DNA from: Helicobacteraceae bacterium
GTDB lineage: Bacteria; Campylobacterota; Campylobacteria; Campylobacterales; Sulfurimonadaceae
Reading direction: 5' to 3'
Assembly: GCA_027084065.1 (NCBI GenBank)
Contig: JALWLR010000148.1
Coordinates: 1 to 16,314, forward strand
DNA: 16,314 nt
Made by a program: the position numbers and the translations under genes. The notes under the pieces are model-generated. The model did no database searches, was not told the DNA's origin, and was given only the letters and a program-made list of their open reading frames with translations. Positions 5,319 through 13,719 of the stretch are shown in pieces; positions within the stretch are counted from its first letter, which is position 1; each line of letters begins with the position of its first letter.

Positions 5319-6010
5319 CGTTTTTTCATAATAAGCAAAACTTTGTCATTTGTATCGTAAAGTGAAAATGTCTGCTTCTCCACCACTTTTAAAGCATCGT
5401 TTTTTAAAAAGCGCTGTAACGGATGAAAATATTGCAGTATCTTTTCTTGATACTTGGAATACTTTCCGTCATTCTCTTTTTCAAAGAAGGTAAATACCGT
5501 GTGAAGCTCATCATTGACAAACTCTGCATCAACATTTAAAAAACCGCTCTCGTCTTCACTGCTCATTACCCCCTCGGCAACCTCGCTAAAACCAAAGCGG
5601 GTATTGATGTCAGCTATAAAGACACCACCATCATTCAGACGCTTGGCAACCTCATGAAAAAAAACCTCCAACTGCTCTTTATCCATAAAGTTCAACACAT
5701 CAAAAATCGAAACAATCGCATCGAATTTCCCCTCTACCGCTTCTATACCGCCGTGAACTACATCAAGCCCCTCATCTTGAGAGCTTTTAGCCATTACCTC
5801 ACTGGGGTCACACCCTTTTGCTCTGATTCCTTTTGCATTTACACGCTTTAAAAATCCGCCGCGTCCACATCCAACATCCAGCAAACTCTTCACTTCCAAA
5901 TCATCCAACTCACTCATATAAAGTGAATGAAGGGCATCGGTTGCCTCTTCTATGCCAAGGAGATGCTCCACTTTTGCATAAAGATCGAGATTAGCCGTTT
6001 TTGATGACAT
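5315..6010 (-). CDS. class I SAM-dependent methyltransferase
   Basis: A 231-aa protein with a Rossmann-type methyltransferase fold. Motif I is LDVGCGRGGFL (44-54), the ribose-binding acidic residue follows in GCDPSE, motif II-like DAIVSIFDVLNFM and a later LNDGGVFIADINT strand complete the core. The second half (about 145-231) carries a lid-like region typical of small-molecule methyltransferases. The substrate cannot be read from sequence. ATG 6010 is preferred; it overlaps the end of hisG by 20 nt. An in-frame start at 6043 would overlap by 53 nt. It sits between hisG and the cupin gene in a coupled operon. Confidence 0.8.
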   Translation of the reverse strand: MSSKTANLDLYAKVEHLLGIEEATDALHSLYMSELDDLEVKSLLDVGCGRGGFLKRVNAKGIRAKGCDPSEVMAKSSQDEGLDVVHGGIEAVEGKFDAIVSIFDVLNFMDKEQLEVFFHEVAKRLNDGGVFIADINTRFGFSEVAEGVMSSEDESGFLNVDAEFVNDELHTVFTFFEKENDGKYSKYQEKILQYFHPLQRFLKNDALKVVEKQTFSLYDTNDKVLLIMKKR

Positions 6011-6608
6011 TTTTAATCTTTTCGTAAATAGAGAGAATTTCATCTTTTTTAGCGATATAGCTGTTTTTATTGGCTATGAGGTAAGTAGAGCTCTCCATTA
6101 TCTCCTCTACAACCTCCAAACCGTTTTGTTTCATGGTTGTGCCTGTTTCGACTATGTCCACTATCATGTCGGCAAGCCCTACAAGCGGCGCTAACTCTAT
6201 AGAGCCGTAAAGCTTGATAATATCTACAGAAACTGCCCGCTGTTCGAAGTAGTGTTTGGTAATATTGACCATCTTTGTAGCGACTTTGAGCTCCGGTTTG
6301 GTCAAGTCAAGTTTTTCCCCTTTTTTCATTCCAATTGCAACTTTGCAAACACCTTTACGCAGATCAAGCAGTCGAATGACATCAAGCCCCTGCTCTTCCA
6401 GCGTATCCAGACCCACAACACCTATGTCGGCAGCTTGACGATGCACATAGGTCGCCACATCCTGATTACGTACAAGCAAAAAACGAAAATCCGGAGTATC
6501 TAAAATGAGTTTTCTATCATCAAATGCAAACTCCGAACCAAAAATCTTTTCAAATATCTCAAGCGTCTCTTTGGCTATGCGCCCTTTTGGCAATGCTACT
6601 GTTAACAT
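5991..6608 (-). CDS. hisG: ATP phosphoribosyltransferase, short form
   Basis: Catalyses the first step of histidine synthesis, joining ATP and PRPP. At 205 aa this is the short form (HisG-S), which lacks the C-terminal histidine-binding domain and normally needs HisZ as regulatory partner. The start MLTVALPKGRI is the classic N-terminus, and the PRPP signature DIVETGTTMKQNGL lies at 151-164. ATG 6608 follows a purine-rich AGGAAAGGAAAA. It lies 16 nt after rny and overlaps the methyltransferase, so it is co-transcribed with non-histidine genes. No other his gene and no hisZ lie in the window. Confidence 0.93.
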   Translation of the reverse strand: MLTVALPKGRIAKETLEIFEKIFGSEFAFDDRKLILDTPDFRFLLVRNQDVATYVHRQAADIGVVGLDTLEEQGLDVIRLLDLRKGVCKVAIGMKKGEKLDLTKPELKVATKMVNITKHYFEQRAVSVDIIKLYGSIELAPLVGLADMIVDIVETGTTMKQNGLEVVEEIMESSTYLIANKNSYIAKKDEILSIYEKIKNVIKNG

Positions 6609-6624
6609 ATTTTCCTTTCCTCTG

Positions 6625-8193
6625 CTATTTTGCGTACTCTATGGCTCGAAGTTCGCGTATGACATTGACTTTTATCTCACCTGGATACTGTACACGCTCT
6701 TCAATCTCTTTGGCAATCTCTTTTGCAAGCAGTACACTTTCATCGTCATTGACTAAAGAGGCATTGACGATAACACGTACCTCCCGTCCCGCATTGATGG
6801 CATACGCTTGCCGCACACCACTGTGTGAAGATGCTATCTCCTCTATCTCCGTTACGCGTTTGAGAAAACTCTCAAGCACTTCGCGCCGTGCACCAGGACG
6901 TGCTGCAGAAAGAGCATCGGCCGCGCATACCGCACCGCACTCTATGGACTTTATATCTTCATGTCCATGATGAGCATAAATAGCGTTGATAACCACCTCA
7001 TTTTCATTATAGCGTCTGCATATCTCTGCACCCAAATCGACATGATTGCCCTCCACATCATGGGTTAGCGCCTTACCTATGTCATGAAGCAGTCCCGCAC
7101 GTTTTGCCAAAGCGACATCACCACCCATTTCCGCAGTCATAATACCCGCTAAATGAGCCACTTCAAGTGTATGTGCAAGTGCATTTTGCCCGTAACTCGC
7201 ACGGTATCGTAAACGTCCTATCAGCTTCATAAGCTCCGGATGCATTACACCCACTCCAAGTTCGCTCACTATCTCTTCACCTTCATGTAAAATCGACTCT
7301 TCGAACTCTTCACACACTTTTTCATATATCTCTTCAATGCGTGCAGGTTGTATACGACCATCTTCAATGAGTAGCTCCAGTGTCTTAGTCGCTATGGCAC
7401 GTCTGTAAAGATTGAAACTGCTTACGACAATGGCATTTGGCGTATCGTCTATGATAATATCGACGCCCATAAGCGTCTCAAGCGCTTTGATGTTGCGCCC
7501 CTCTTTACCTATGACACGCCCTTTTAGCTCATCGTCATTGAGGGTTACGACCGATGTCAGACGCTCAGCCGCAAACTCTCCGGCATAACGACTCGTCGCT
7601 TGAGCCAAAATATAGTTCGCATGCTTCTTCGCTTCCGCTTTGGCTTCATTCTCATACTTGCGTACGACATGTGCTATCTCCGCACGACTTCGCTCTTCGA
7701 CCTTTTCTAGAAGACTCTTTTTCGCCTCCTCTTCGGTCATACCCGCACAATGCTCCAGCATGTGCAACGCATCCTCTATCTTCTCTTCGTACCGCTGTTG
7801 CAGCGAGTGGAGGGATTTTTCCAATCTCTCAAGATCTATCTTTTTTGCATGTAAAACAGTGCTCTCTTCAGCAAGACGTCGCTCTTCACTCTCTTTGTAG
7901 CGTTTGAAGTTTTGCTCTTTTTTATGAAGCTCACGCTCCTTTTCGGCAAGCTCTGCGCGTGCTTTCGTCTTCGCTTCTTCATACGCTTTTTGTGCTTCAA
8001 GCTCCAGCTCTTGCACTTTGAGGTTCGTTTTATGCAGCAGCAGTTGCGCTTCATTCTCTATGGCTGCCGCTTTTGCTTTTGCTTTTTCGACATAAATGTC
8101 GAAGTTGGCACTTGTGATCTTTTTTGAGATGAAAAATCCGATAGTTCCACTCGCAGCGGCTATTACACCGCTTTGAACTATCTCCAATATCAT
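6625..8193 (-). CDS. rny: ribonuclease Y
   Basis: Membrane-anchored endoribonuclease that starts mRNA decay in many bacteria without RNase E. At 522 aa it matches the family. An N-terminal membrane anchor spans about 5-24, a long charged coiled coil covers about 30-205, a KH RNA-binding domain about 210-275 with GxxG as IGKEGR (228-233), and an HD phosphodiesterase domain from about 335 with H341 and HD at 370-371 (LLHDIGKA). The C-terminal YPGEIKVNVIRE block is a family hallmark. ATG 8193 overlaps the stop of the cyclo-ligase gene as ATGA. Confidence 0.95.
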   Translation of the reverse strand: MILEIVQSGVIAAASGTIGFFISKKITSANFDIYVEKAKAKAAAIENEAQLLLHKTNLKVQELELEAQKAYEEAKTKARAELAEKERELHKKEQNFKRYKESEERRLAEESTVLHAKKIDLERLEKSLHSLQQRYEEKIEDALHMLEHCAGMTEEEAKKSLLEKVEERSRAEIAHVVRKYENEAKAEAKKHANYILAQATSRYAGEFAAERLTSVVTLNDDELKGRVIGKEGRNIKALETLMGVDIIIDDTPNAIVVSSFNLYRRAIATKTLELLIEDGRIQPARIEEIYEKVCEEFEESILHEGEEIVSELGVGVMHPELMKLIGRLRYRASYGQNALAHTLEVAHLAGIMTAEMGGDVALAKRAGLLHDIGKALTHDVEGNHVDLGAEICRRYNENEVVINAIYAHHGHEDIKSIECGAVCAADALSAARPGARREVLESFLKRVTEIEEIASSHSGVRQAYAINAGREVRVIVNASLVNDDESVLLAKEIAKEIEERVQYPGEIKVNVIRELRAIEYAK

Positions 8194-8750
8194 CTGTTCC
8201 TCTTTTCCAGCCTTGTTTCCGAAGTGAGAATCACATCGGCGGAAATATCGTATCTATCACAAACACTCGCATCGGTTTTACACAATTTTCTTTGCAGGAA
8301 GATCGTATAAGGTTTCTTTTTGAGATTTGCGAAAAAACGATCGTACATTCCTTTCCCAAACCCGATACGTTTGAAATTTTTATCGATGCCTACACTCGGA
8401 ACAACGGCTATATCTAAATTTTTAATTCTTTGTAAACTGTTACCCGCTTCATATATACCAAATTTTTTTCTCTTTAGCGGTAACCTATATGGTACCATTT
8501 TAAAGCTTTTCCCTTCCATAAACGGCACATAAATTCGATATTTCGAACGCATTTTTCTTAGCGTTTTCATTATATTGGCTTCAAAAGGCAGAGGTAGATA
8601 GAACAAAACAACACTTCCTCGTTTTGCATGTAGACTCAGCTCCTTTTCCAAACGCGCATTGACTTTTGTATCGAGCAAAAGGGTGTTGTGTCGTACCTTT
8701 TTATGTCTTTGCAAACATCGCTTTCGTACACTCTCTTTCGTCTCTTTCAT
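8190..8750 (-). CDS. 5-formyltetrahydrofolate cyclo-ligase
   Basis: Converts 5-formyl-THF to 5,10-methenyl-THF with ATP, recycling a folate storage form. It is a 186-aa basic protein with the family signature GFGKGMYDRFF in the second half, and LFYLPLPFEANI and VVPSVGID as the usual preceding strands. The annotated ATG at 8750 follows GGCAGAG. A longer in-frame start (8843) would run into the divergent gene beginning at 8835 and is rejected. It appears to be the first gene of the leftward operon, with rny overlapped by 4 nt. Several arginine/lysine-rich stretches make it more divergent than typical members. Confidence 0.85.
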   Translation of the reverse strand: MKETKESVRKRCLQRHKKVRHNTLLLDTKVNARLEKELSLHAKRGSVVLFYLPLPFEANIMKTLRKMRSKYRIYVPFMEGKSFKMVPYRLPLKRKKFGIYEAGNSLQRIKNLDIAVVPSVGIDKNFKRIGFGKGMYDRFFANLKKKPYTIFLQRKLCKTDASVCDRYDISADVILTSETRLEKRNR

Positions 8751-8794
8751 TTCTCTGCCTTTTGTCAAAAAGCTACTTCTTAACTCTTTATAGA

Positions 8795-8816
8795 TATAAT
8801 TGCGCCCAAAATTATA
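8795..8816. promoter_or_regulatory. opposed -10 elements between divergent genes
   Basis: The 84-nt gap holds TATAAT on the plus strand (8795-8800) for the lipoprotein gene and TATAAT on the minus strand (8816-8811, preceded by TTG) for the cyclo-ligase operon. The predicted start points are a few bases apart, so the two polymerases would compete for the same DNA. -35 boxes are weak. Confidence 0.5.
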
Positions 8817-8834
8817 CAAAAAGAAGGTAGCTAC

Positions 8835-9407
8835 ATGCGACATAGACTGTGGATATTTTTAAGTCTCTTCGTTGTTTTACTTAGCGGATGCGGAAACGAT
8901 ATGAAAAAAAACACCTCCAACAACACCGACATTCAAAAAAAACATGAAAACAATACACTCACACTCCGATTCATCGACTCCAACGAAACAGTTACTCTGC
9001 AAAAAAGTCCGGCAGGACTTGCGCTAAAAGAGTCTCCCTCACGCTTGCTGCTTGTCGATCTCTTTGCTACATGGTGCCCTCCTTGTAAAGCGGAAGTCCC
9101 GGTATTGTCCGATTTGCAACGAAAACTTCCAAACAAACTCCTTGTACTTGGAGTGAGCATCGAAGAAAACATCGACCCAAAACAACTGCTTCAATTCAAA
9201 CAAGAGCATAAAGCTACTTACAAAATCGTCTCTCCAACAAGCGCAAATGAACTCATAGAGAGTGTCATCCAGCACACAGGTATGGGAAAACGTTTTGCTA
9301 TACCTCTATTGGCTCTTTATAAAGATGGAAAACTCATACGCTACTACACAGGTGCTACGGAAGAGGAGTTTCTCCTTAGCGACATTAAACAAGTATTAGG
9401 AAAGTAA
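8835..9407 (+). CDS. TlpA/ResA-like thioredoxin-fold lipoprotein
   Basis: A 190-aa exported thiol-disulfide protein. A signal peptide (about 1-18) ends in the lipobox LLSGC, with C19 as the lipidated residue. An asparagine/lysine-rich spacer follows (20-42), then a thioredoxin-like domain with active site WCPPC (80-84) inside LLVDLFATWCPPCKAEVP and a cis-proline region around AIPLLALYKDGK. Such proteins reduce apocytochrome c cysteines or other periplasmic disulfides; the exact partner is unknown. ATG 8835 has AAGGTAG upstream. ftsY starts one base after its stop codon. Confidence 0.85.
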   Translation: MRHRLWIFLSLFVVLLSGCGNDMKKNTSNNTDIQKKHENNTLTLRFIDSNETVTLQKSPAGLALKESPSRLLLVDLFATWCPPCKAEVPVLSDLQRKLPNKLLVLGVSIEENIDPKQLLQFKQEHKATYKIVSPTSANELIESVIQHTGMGKRFAIPLLALYKDGKLIRYYTGATEEEFLLSDIKQVLGK

Positions 9408-9408
9408 T

Positions 9409-10302
9409 ATGTTCGGATTTATAAAAAAATCACTCAAAAAAACAACGGAAGCTATAAAGACAATCGTCCCGAAAAAAAAGCCCTATATCTCTAAAGAGGA
9501 GCTTGAAGATATTTTACTTGAAGCCGATGTCGAATACGAACTTGTTGAAATAATAGTCAGAGAAATTTACCAAGAAAAAGTTACGCGTGATATTTTACGC
9601 TCGAAGCTTCTTGCAACACTCTCTTATGCCTCTTATAGCCCACCTACATACACTCCGCCATTTGTCGAGCTTATCGTCGGTGTAAATGGAGCTGGAAAAA
9701 CCACTACTATAGCAAAGCTCGCCTATCGCTACAAACAAGAGGGGAAAAAGGTTCTCCTTGGTGCAGCAGATACGTTTCGAGCTGCCGCCATTGAACAACT
9801 CACACTCTGGGCTCACAAATTGGACATCCCTATTGTCTCTTCAAAACAGGGACATGACCCAAGCGCCGTTGCTTACGATGCCATCGCTTCGGCAAAAGCC
9901 AGAGGCATGGATAATGTCATTATAGATACAGCCGGTCGTCTTCACACCCAGACAAATCTTGCCAATGAACTGAAAAAAATTGTCCGTATCTGCGACAAAG
10001 CCCATAGCGGTTCTCCACACCGGACACTACTTGTTCTTGACGGTACGCAAGGTAACTCCGCTATCGCTCAAGCAAAAGCTTTCAATGAGATGATAGGAAT
10101 AGACGGCATTATAATAACGAAACTTGACGGAACAGCCAAAGGAGGGAGCGTTTTTAGCATCGCCTATGCGCTGGAGCTTCCTATTTTATATGTCGGAACG
10201 GGAGAAAAACCTCAAGACCTCACTCCGTTTGACAAGTATGAATTTGTAGACGGCATTCTCGATGCCATATTTCAAGAACAAGAAGAAATCGAAAAAGAAT
10301 AA
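9409..10302 (+). CDS. ftsY: signal recognition particle receptor FtsY
   Basis: GTPase that docks SRP-ribosome complexes on the inner membrane for co-translational insertion. At 297 aa it is a compact form: a short basic N-terminus (FIKKSLKKTTEAIKTIVPKKK) in place of the long acidic A domain, an N domain to about 85, then the G domain. Visible motifs are GVNGAGKTTT (91-100), DTFRAAAIEQL (121-131), DTAGR (173-177) and TKLDGTAKGG (237-246), which distinguish FtsY from Ffh and FlhF. It is coupled to the lipoprotein gene with no gap, so it probably shares that transcript. Confidence 0.95.
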   Translation: MFGFIKKSLKKTTEAIKTIVPKKKPYISKEELEDILLEADVEYELVEIIVREIYQEKVTRDILRSKLLATLSYASYSPPTYTPPFVELIVGVNGAGKTTTIAKLAYRYKQEGKKVLLGAADTFRAAAIEQLTLWAHKLDIPIVSSKQGHDPSAVAYDAIASAKARGMDNVIIDTAGRLHTQTNLANELKKIVRICDKAHSGSPHRTLLVLDGTQGNSAIAQAKAFNEMIGIDGIIITKLDGTAKGGSVFSIAYALELPILYVGTGEKPQDLTPFDKYEFVDGILDAIFQEQEEIEKE

Positions 10303-10350
10303 GAAAAGAATTATTTTTAACATTTTATACTAAAACTACTTATTTTTTGC

Positions 10351-10356
10351 TATAAT
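10351..10356 (+). promoter_or_regulatory. candidate extended -10 promoter
   Basis: A perfect TATAAT preceded by TGC and a T-rich stretch lies in the 77-nt gap after ftsY, giving a leader of about 15-20 nt for the membrane protein gene and possibly radA. Confidence 0.5.
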
Positions 10357-10379
10357 TTCTCCATATAGAGGAGGATTAT

Positions 10380-10679
10380 ATGCAAAGTATCAGAGAAAGA
10401 CGTAGATGCAAGCCGCTACACCCTTATCTTTTTTTACTCTTTGAGTTGACATTGTACGTAGAACTTGGCTTTTTTATCTATGCCGTTTTTGGCCTCTCTA
10501 CAATGCTTCTTGTGATGCTTGCCCCTCCTTTTACATACCTTATCTACAAGTCCCTCAAACGCTTCTTCTATGTCAAGGGGCGTTGCAAAAGTATCGCTTC
10601 TTTGAAAAAGTACCGACAAATACTACATGCAAAAGCCCAAAAAAGGACTCAAGGCTTCAAGGCGACAAACAAACTATGA
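10380..10679 (+). CDS. small basic membrane protein of unknown function
   Basis: A 99-aa protein not recognised as a named family. A basic N-terminus (RERRRCK) precedes two hydrophobic segments at about 16-36 and 39-57, separated by a short turn, and a strongly basic C-terminal tail from about 58 (KSLKRFFYVKGRCK, then KKYRQILHAKAQKR). By the positive-inside rule both ends should be cytoplasmic. The ribosome binding site GGAGG with a 6-nt spacer and the promoter just upstream support a real gene. It lies between ftsY and radA. The next gene, radA, starts 89 nt after its stop codon. Confidence 0.65.
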   Translation: MQSIRERRRCKPLHPYLFLLFELTLYVELGFFIYAVFGLSTMLLVMLAPPFTYLIYKSLKRFFYVKGRCKSIASLKKYRQILHAKAQKRTQGFKATNKL

Positions 10680-10719
10680 CAAAATGCCATCTTTTCGCTT
10701 TCTCTTAGTAAGAAAAGTC

Positions 10720-10725
10720 TATAAT
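10720..10725 (+). promoter_or_regulatory. candidate -10 element for radA
   Basis: TATAAT lies 43 nt before the radA start, in the 89-nt gap after the membrane protein gene. No convincing -35 is seen. Confidence 0.4.
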
Positions 10726-10768
10726 ACTTCAAAATTTACACCAACCAAAATGAAAAGATCGAGAAACT

Positions 10769-12118
10769 ATGGCAAAAGAAAAAATCATGTACGAATGCCA
10801 GCATTGCGGTATGACAACACCAAAATGGATGGGAAAATGCACAAACTGCGGTGCATGGGACAGTTTCGTTGAGCTTAACCGACAACAGCAGGAGTTCATA
10901 AAAAAAACGAAAAAAAGCGCTGCGGCATCACGCCCGAAAGCTCTTAGTATCGAAGAAATAGATGAAGAGGAAGTTATACGTTTTTCTTCTTTGGATCAAG
11001 AGCTTGACAATGTACTCGGCGGCGGGATAGTCCCCGGATCGCTTACTCTTATAGGAGGCAGTCCTGGTGTTGGAAAATCGACTCTACTGCTCAAAGTCGC
11101 TTCCAACATTTCCAGTACCGGAAAAAATGTCCTCTATGTTACTGGAGAAGAGTCCGCCGGACAGATCAAACTTCGAGCCAACCGACTCGGTGCCAACCAA
11201 AAAAATCTTTTCCTCCTCAGCGAAATACGCCTAGAACAGATAACGACCGAACTTGAACATAAAAACTACGACTTTCTCATAATTGATTCGATTCAAACAA
11301 TCTACTCCGAAGAGATCTCCTCCGCTCCAGGCAGTGTAACACAAGTACGCCAAATAACATTTGAGCTTATGCGCATAGCAAAAGAGAAAGAGTTGGCGAC
11401 ATTTATCATCGGTCATATTACTAAAGAGGGTAGCATAGCAGGTCCCCGTGTTTTAGAGCATATGGTCGATACCGTACTTTATTTTGAGGGTGACTCTTCG
11501 CAAGAGTTGCGTATTCTTCGAGGCTTTAAAAATAGATTTGGTCCTACAAGTGAAATAGGCGTGTTTGAAATGCGCAGCGAAGGGCTCTTTAGTGCAACGG
11601 ACATCTCATCTAGATTTTTCAACCGTGATTCCAACCAACCAGGCTCCGCTTTAACTGTTGTCATGGAAGGAAGTAGACCACTCATTTTAGAAGTCCAAGC
11701 ACTTGTGAGCGAATCACACACACCCAATGCAAAACGTCAAGCAACCGGTTTTGATAACAACAGACTCAACATGCTTTTGGCTCTTTTAGAGCGAAAACTG
11801 CAGATTCCTCTCTCTGGTTATGATGTCTTTATTAATATAACAGGCGGCATCAAAATAACCGAAACATCTGCCGATCTCGCCGTTCTTGCCGCCATCCTAA
11901 GCAGCTTTCGCGATCGTGCCATCTCCAAAGAGACCGTTTTTATCGGAGAGGTCTCTTTAGTGGGCGATGTCCGAGAAGTTTACGGACTGGACATACGTCT
12001 TAAAGAGGCCGCAATGCAACAGATAAAAAAAGCGATAGTCGCAAAAAAACCGCTTGAAAAAAGCCGTCTGAAGATTTATGTCGTAGATGAAGTTACAAAA
12101 TTGCTAGAGTGGTACTAA
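10769..12118 (+). CDS. radA: DNA repair protein RadA
   Basis: RecA-like ATPase with helicase activity that drives branch migration in recombination and repair; also called Sms. At 449 aa it is full length. An N-terminal C4 zinc finger (CQHC at 10-13 and CTNC at 24-27) leads to the RecA core with Walker A GGSPGVGKST (96-105), a Walker B region FLIIDSIQTIYS, and the RadA-specific KNRFG motif (254-258). The Lon-protease-like C-terminal domain covers roughly 285-449 (GYDVFINITGGIKI, then SADLAVLAAILSS). The start at ATG 10769 gives the usual N-terminus and follows GAGA at about 6 nt. Confidence 0.95.
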   Translation: MAKEKIMYECQHCGMTTPKWMGKCTNCGAWDSFVELNRQQQEFIKKTKKSAAASRPKALSIEEIDEEEVIRFSSLDQELDNVLGGGIVPGSLTLIGGSPGVGKSTLLLKVASNISSTGKNVLYVTGEESAGQIKLRANRLGANQKNLFLLSEIRLEQITTELEHKNYDFLIIDSIQTIYSEEISSAPGSVTQVRQITFELMRIAKEKELATFIIGHITKEGSIAGPRVLEHMVDTVLYFEGDSSQELRILRGFKNRFGPTSEIGVFEMRSEGLFSATDISSRFFNRDSNQPGSALTVVMEGSRPLILEVQALVSESHTPNAKRQATGFDNNRLNMLLALLERKLQIPLSGYDVFINITGGIKITETSADLAVLAAILSSFRDRAISKETVFIGEVSLVGDVREVYGLDIRLKEAAMQQIKKAIVAKKPLEKSRLKIYVVDEVTKLLEWY

Positions 12119-12156
12119 ATTAAAGCACTTTTAGCACTATTTTTATAAAATTGCTA

Positions 12157-12162
12157 TATAAT
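12157..12162 (+). promoter_or_regulatory. candidate -10 element upstream of the 86-aa gene
   Basis: TATAAT with TGC four to five bases upstream sits in the 84-nt gap after radA, about 40 nt before the next ATG. It could drive the 86-aa gene, the carbonic anhydrase gene and fliL together. Confidence 0.4.
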
Positions 12163-12202
12163 AGAAACCAAAAAGTCTCAAGAAACAAAAAGGGTTACCC
12201 TC

Positions 12203-12463
12203 ATGATAGATGCCGAATTTAGAAGTGAAGAGCGATTTTCTAGACTCTCACTTGCATTTTGCAACAATGAAGAAAAAGAAAAAGTCAAAAAAAGTGTCGA
12301 AGCTATCGTCAACAAATACTCTCTGCAGCCCGATATTCATTTTTCCGATATAGGTAATAATAAAACGGTGATGGTCATTGAGTACCATGATGACAACAAC
12401 CGTGAAGCGGGAGAAATTTTCGAAGAGATCATAAAGAAACTCGATATAAAGCAATGCAACTAA
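12203..12463 (+). CDS. conserved-type small hypothetical protein
   Basis: An 86-aa protein that I do not recognise. It is soluble and acidic, with an apparent alpha/beta layout: a strand near SRLSLAFCN (14-22), a helix rich in E and K (NNEEKEKVKKSVEAIVNKY), a strand around TVMVIEYHD and a closing helix (REAGEIFEEIIKKLDI). The pattern resembles a small ferredoxin-like fold, which is inference. AGGG lies 8 nt upstream of the ATG, next to a GGGTTACCC palindrome. It is followed 13 nt later by the carbonic anhydrase gene, so the two are probably co-transcribed. Confidence 0.6.
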   Translation: MIDAEFRSEERFSRLSLAFCNNEEKEKVKKSVEAIVNKYSLQPDIHFSDIGNNKTVMVIEYHDDNNREAGEIFEEIIKKLDIKQCN

Positions 12464-12476
12464 ACGGAGAGAAGCA

Positions 12477-13133
12477 ATGAGCATCCAAAAATATGTCCAA
12501 GGCAATGCACTGTTTCGCACCTACTTCAAAAAAAACAAAGAGGATTTACTTAAACTTGTTACAGAAGGGCAAAAACCAAAAGCTCTTTTTATAGGTTGCT
12601 CCGATTCTCGTGTCATTCCCGACATGATGCTCCAAACAAAACCAGGTGATCTCTTCGTTTTACGCAATGTAGGCAACTTCGTTCCTCCATTTAGCCCTGA
12701 TGACGACTATCATGCTACGGCAACCGGTATAGAGTATGCCACCTCTGTTTTGAAAGTTTCAGAAATCATCATATGTGGTCACTCCTACTGTGGTGCCTGT
12801 GCGGCACTCTATGAAGACCTCGATGATACACCGGAAATGGTTCATACAAGAAGATGGCTCTCGTTAGGAGAGAGTGCAAAAAAGAGCGCTATTTTAAGTC
12901 TTGGTGCCGATGCTCCAAAAGAGGAGCTTTTACGTTTGACGGAAAAACTCTCCATTGTTCATCAGATTGAAAATCTTCTTACCTATCCACAAGTAAAAGA
13001 GCGATTTGAAAAAGGTGATTTACACATTCACGGATGGTATTATCACATTGAAAATGGGAAGATAGAGTACTATGATGCGGACAACTATGAATTTTTACCG
13101 TTAAGTGCATTGACAGAAGAAATAAAGGAGTAG
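12477..13133 (+). CDS. beta-class carbonic anhydrase
   Basis: Zinc enzyme that interconverts CO2 and bicarbonate, here 218 aa. The zinc ligands C41, H102 and C105 are visible in GCSDSRV (40-46) and GHSYCGAC (101-108), along with the catalytic dyad D43-R45. LRNVGNFVPP and the GIEYA stretch are conserved family blocks, and DLHIHGWYYHIENGKI is the usual C-terminal strand. There is no signal peptide, so it is cytoplasmic. Such an enzyme could supply bicarbonate for carboxylation in an autotroph, which is inference. GGAG precedes the ATG by about 9 nt. fliL starts 3 nt after its stop. Confidence 0.92.
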   Translation: MSIQKYVQGNALFRTYFKKNKEDLLKLVTEGQKPKALFIGCSDSRVIPDMMLQTKPGDLFVLRNVGNFVPPFSPDDDYHATATGIEYATSVLKVSEIIICGHSYCGACAALYEDLDDTPEMVHTRRWLSLGESAKKSAILSLGADAPKEELLRLTEKLSIVHQIENLLTYPQVKERFEKGDLHIHGWYYHIENGKIEYYDADNYEFLPLSALTEEIKE

Positions 13134-13136
13134 AAA

Positions 13137-13718
13137 ATGGCAAAAGAAGAGCAAGAAAATAACGAAACAGCGGAAAACGAGGAGAGTAGTAGCGAAGGCG
13201 GTAAATCGAACAAAATGCTGATGATTATCATCATCGTCGTTTTACTACTTGTTATTATTCTGGGTGCTATCGCTGCCGTACTACTTCTTAGCGATGACGA
13301 AGAGGAGAGTGCTCCCACACAAACAACACAAAAGCAGATACCACAAAAAGCACAACCTACGCAACAGCATGCCTACAGTCAAAGTGGTTTCGAGCAAACA
13401 AGAAAACTAAGTGAAATAGGTGTTTTATACCCGCTGGACACCTTTACCGTCAATCTAAAAAGCGACAACGGACGACGCTACCTCAAAGTAACGATGGATC
13501 TTGAACTCAGCAGCCAAGACCTTACAGCAGAACTCGATAACAAAACAGCAGTCATCCGCGACAGAATCATCAGAATCTTAACCTCGAAAACCCTTGAAGA
13601 GGTCAGTTCAAGAAAAGGCAAAGACAAACTGACCCAACAGATAAAAGATGCCCTTAATGCCATGCTTGACAACGGTCAGATTCTTGGTGTCTACTTCACG
13701 GAGTTTGTCATACAGTAA
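13137..13718 (+). CDS. fliL: flagellar basal body-associated protein FliL
   Basis: Inner-membrane protein next to the flagellar stator that supports motor torque. At 193 aa it has an acidic N-terminal tail (1-25), one strong membrane helix (27-51, rich in I, V and L), a glutamine/proline-rich linker (about 58-80) and a periplasmic FliL domain with YPLDTFTVNL, RYLKVTMDLE and the ending VYFTEFVIQ. Its ribosome binding site AAGGAG overlaps the end of the carbonic anhydrase gene, so translation is coupled to a gene with no flagellar role. It ends 1 nt before the opposing MATE gene. Confidence 0.92.
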   Translation: MAKEEQENNETAENEESSSEGGKSNKMLMIIIIVVLLLVIILGAIAAVLLLSDDEEESAPTQTTQKQIPQKAQPTQQHAYSQSGFEQTRKLSEIGVLYPLDTFTVNLKSDNGRRYLKVTMDLELSSQDLTAELDNKTAVIRDRIIRILTSKTLEEVSSRKGKDKLTQQIKDALNAMLDNGQILGVYFTEFVIQ

Positions 13719-13719
13719 A

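Noticed and set aside
8751..8843. N-terminal extension of the cyclo-ligase gene to 8843
   Set aside because: It would overlap the divergent lipoprotein gene and both promoters, and the family does not have such an extension.
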